Shown: positions 7,403 through 8,758 of the stretch, one piece after another
Position numbering within the stretch: the stretch's first letter is position 1
Layout of the letters: each line of letters begins with the position of its first letter
Assembly (NCBI GenBank): GCA_002471185.1
Contig: DKPL01000097.1
Coordinates: 501 to 9,258, forward strand
Direction of reading: 5' to 3'
DNA: 8,758 nucleotides
Source of the DNA: Bacteroides sp. UBA7335
GTDB lineage: Bacteria > Bacteroidota > Bacteroidia > Bacteroidales > Bacteroidaceae
The notes under the pieces: generated by a model
The model's input: only the letters and a program-made list of their open reading frames with translations
Database searches by the model: none
What the model was told of the DNA's origin: nothing
Translations under genes and position numbers: made by a program

Positions 7403-8184
7403 AAAGATATTCAATATTGATACTATTCGCAATACTTGCGTTGAGTTCGTTAGGAGCCCAACAACAAGACACTTTGCGATTGAGGGTGATGACGTATAAC
7501 TTACGGTTTGGTGAGTTGGCTTCACTCTCTCAGTTAGCCGAGCACATTAAGGCTTTTAAACCCGACTTTGTGGCATTGCAGGAAGTTGATAGTAAAACTT
7601 ATCGCGAGAATGCTCCTGCTCAGAATGGTAAAGACTTTATCACCGAGTTGGGCTATCTCACACAGATGTATCCGCTTTATGGTAAAACAATTGTCTATAA
7701 AAATGGATATTATGGCATTGGCATTTTATCTGCTCATCCCTATATAAAAGTTGAAAAAACAATGTTGCCTCGTCCGTTACAAAAAGAGCAACGTGCATTG
7801 CTGCAAGGTGATTTTGAAGTCAATGGAAAGGATACAATTACTTTTGCTTGTACTCATCTCGATTACTTTGCTGAAGATACACGTGTGTTGCAAATTGAAC
7901 GTATTGTCGATATCTTAAAAGAGTCTTCTTATCCGGTTCTTTTGGGAGGCGACTTTAATGCACGTCCCAATTCTAAAACTATTTTAGAAGGTATGAGAGG
8001 GTGGCAACCGCTAACCAATGATGAACTAACATTCCCAGCTCATAAGCCAACCATTAAAATAGACTATCTATTTGGATATCCTAAAAATGTGTGGCGTGTA
8101 GTAAGAACTCAAGTGATACAATCGCACTTGTCCGATCATCTTCCTATAGTAACCGAACTTGAACTAATTAGAGAAACTAAATAA
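7399..8184 (+). CDS. EEP-fold phosphodiesterase/phosphatase, predicted periplasmic or secreted
   Basis: This 261-residue protein has a type I signal peptide: KR, a hydrophobic core at about 5-17, and cleavage after Ala20 (LGA) leaving Gln21 as first residue. There is no lipobox cysteine. The rest is one EEP domain with the full active-site set: Asn34 (MTYN), Glu62 (LQEVD), His153 (THLD), Asp185 and Asn187 (GGDFN), Asp222 (IDYLF) and Asp246-His247 (SDHLPI). Its start codon overlaps the stop of the preceding gene in the arrangement ATGA, so translation is probably coupled. It is a paralogue of the preceding enzyme: YPVxLGGDFNAxP is shared, and 17 consecutive bases are identical around that motif. 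Likely role: finishing hydrolysis of the imported product in the periplasm, an inference from location signals and context. The exact substrate is unknown. Confidence 0.92.
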   Translation: MKRYSILILFAILALSSLGAQQQDTLRLRVMTYNLRFGELASLSQLAEHIKAFKPDFVALQEVDSKTYRENAPAQNGKDFITELGYLTQMYPLYGKTIVYKNGYYGIGILSAHPYIKVEKTMLPRPLQKEQRALLQGDFEVNGKDTITFACTHLDYFAEDTRVLQIERIVDILKESSYPVLLGGDFNARPNSKTILEGMRGWQPLTNDELTFPAHKPTIKIDYLFGYPKNVWRVVRTQVIQSHLSDHLPIVTELELIRETK

Positions 8185-8194
8185 TTTCTTACCT

Positions 8195-8758
8195 ATGAAT
8201 ATCTTGAAATACTCTTTAACCTACTTTTTTATTCTGCTTGCTATTTTCTTAGGTCAGGCGGTAGATGTGTGTGCTCAAAATAATGCAAAACAAGTTACTT
8301 TAATGACTTACAACATTCAAGGACACTCCATATTGAATTCTCGCCAACTTGAGAAAACTGCTACTGTTATTAATAGTGCTTCGCCAGATGTCGTAGCTGT
8401 TCAGGAAGTCGATCAACGATTTGTGAAAGACTGTGCTGAATTGTTAGGAACAAAAACTGGGATGAAGTCTCGCTTTTTGATTACTCATGGTAGTTATTAT
8501 GGCATTGTTTTATTAAGCAAAGAAGAACCGTTAGGAGTAAAAACACACTTAATCCCAAGAGGAGCAGGTGGCGGAAGTGATAAGGCCGATCCTGACGAGA
8601 ACCGTGGGATTATTATTGCAGAATTTCCCGATTATTACTTCTTATCTACTCATTACTCTTTGAATGCTAATGATAGAGATGTGGCAACTGCATACATTAT
8701 CGACTTTGCCAAAGGGGTAGATAAACCCGTGTTTTTGGGTGGTGACTTAAATGTGAAA
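8195..8758 (+). CDS. EEP-fold phosphodiesterase/phosphatase, third paralogue, 3' end cut by window
   Basis: An ATG at 8195, 10 bp after the preceding stop, opens a frame that runs without a stop for 188 codons to the window end. Residues 1-27 form a type I signal peptide (a hydrophobic core at about 9-22, then VCA), with Gln28 as predicted first mature residue. The EEP domain starts at about 33 with VTLMTYNIQG (Asn40), then VAVQEVD (Glu71), GSYYGIVLLSK at 99-109 (compare NGYYGIGILS in the preceding enzyme), STHYS (His153) and GGDLN (Asp184, Asn186). The Asp-Tyr and SDH motifs expected further on lie beyond the window, so completeness cannot be checked. Residues 123-137 are a Gly- and Asp-rich loop that the two preceding paralogues lack. 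Spacing and strand place it in the same operon. Confidence 0.9.
   Translation, partial: MNILKYSLTYFFILLAIFLGQAVDVCAQNNAKQVTLMTYNIQGHSILNSRQLEKTATVINSASPDVVAVQEVDQRFVKDCAELLGTKTGMKSRFLITHGSYYGIVLLSKEEPLGVKTHLIPRGAGGGSDKADPDENRGIIIAEFPDYYFLSTHYSLNANDRDVATAYIIDFAKGVDKPVFLGGDLNVK

Noticed and set aside
6548..8758. EEP genes as cytoplasmic DNA-repair nucleases (exonuclease III/APE type)
   Set aside because: All three have export signals and sit in a SusCD operon. They match the general secreted EEP pattern rather than a repair enzyme.

Overview
This A+T-rich window looks like part of a Bacteroidota chromosome, probably from the order Bacteroidales. The evidence is a SusC/SusD pair behind a FecR-type anti-sigma factor, the absence of Shine-Dalgarno sequences upstream of the starts, a Bacteroidota-type surface lipoprotein signal, and three predicted secreted proteins whose mature N-terminus would be glutamine. 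The genus cannot be fixed from the sequence alone.

Layout, all genes on the + strand. Positions 1-66 hold the last 21 codons of a gene that is probably an ECF sigma factor. Positions 67-335 are a gap with no convincing gene. It contains a 17-bp imperfect hairpin built from an AACCYTTGG motif that recurs once more, then a perfect 9-bp hairpin that looks like a two-way terminator, then a T/A-rich leader. fecR (336-1265) follows, then a 93-bp A+T-rich gap with a degenerate repeat, then a SusC-type TonB-dependent transporter with an N-terminal STN signalling domain (1359-4772) and its SusD lipoprotein (4796-6532). Three consecutive genes of the endonuclease/exonuclease/phosphatase (EEP, DNase I-like) fold end the window: 6548-7402, 7399-8184 and 8195-8758. 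The last is cut by the window edge and shows 188 codons without a stop.

How the parts fit: sigma factor, FecR and STN-bearing SusC form a trans-envelope signalling chain in which the loaded transporter signals FecR, which releases the sigma factor. SusC and SusD form the outer-membrane uptake unit. From susC onward the genes are 23, 15, -4 and 10 bp apart with no terminator between them, so they are probably one operon.

The notable feature is that the hydrolases seen next to SusCD are phosphodiesterase/phosphatase-fold enzymes, with no glycoside hydrolase, polysaccharide lyase or peptidase in the window. The first has a lipoprotein signal suited to the cell surface; the second and third have ordinary signal peptides and are probably periplasmic. 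This mirrors the surface-cut, import, finish-in-periplasm logic of Sus systems, but with phosphoester chemistry. The substrate (nucleic acid, phosphorylated glycan, teichoic-acid-like polymer, phospholipid head group or other) cannot be told from sequence.
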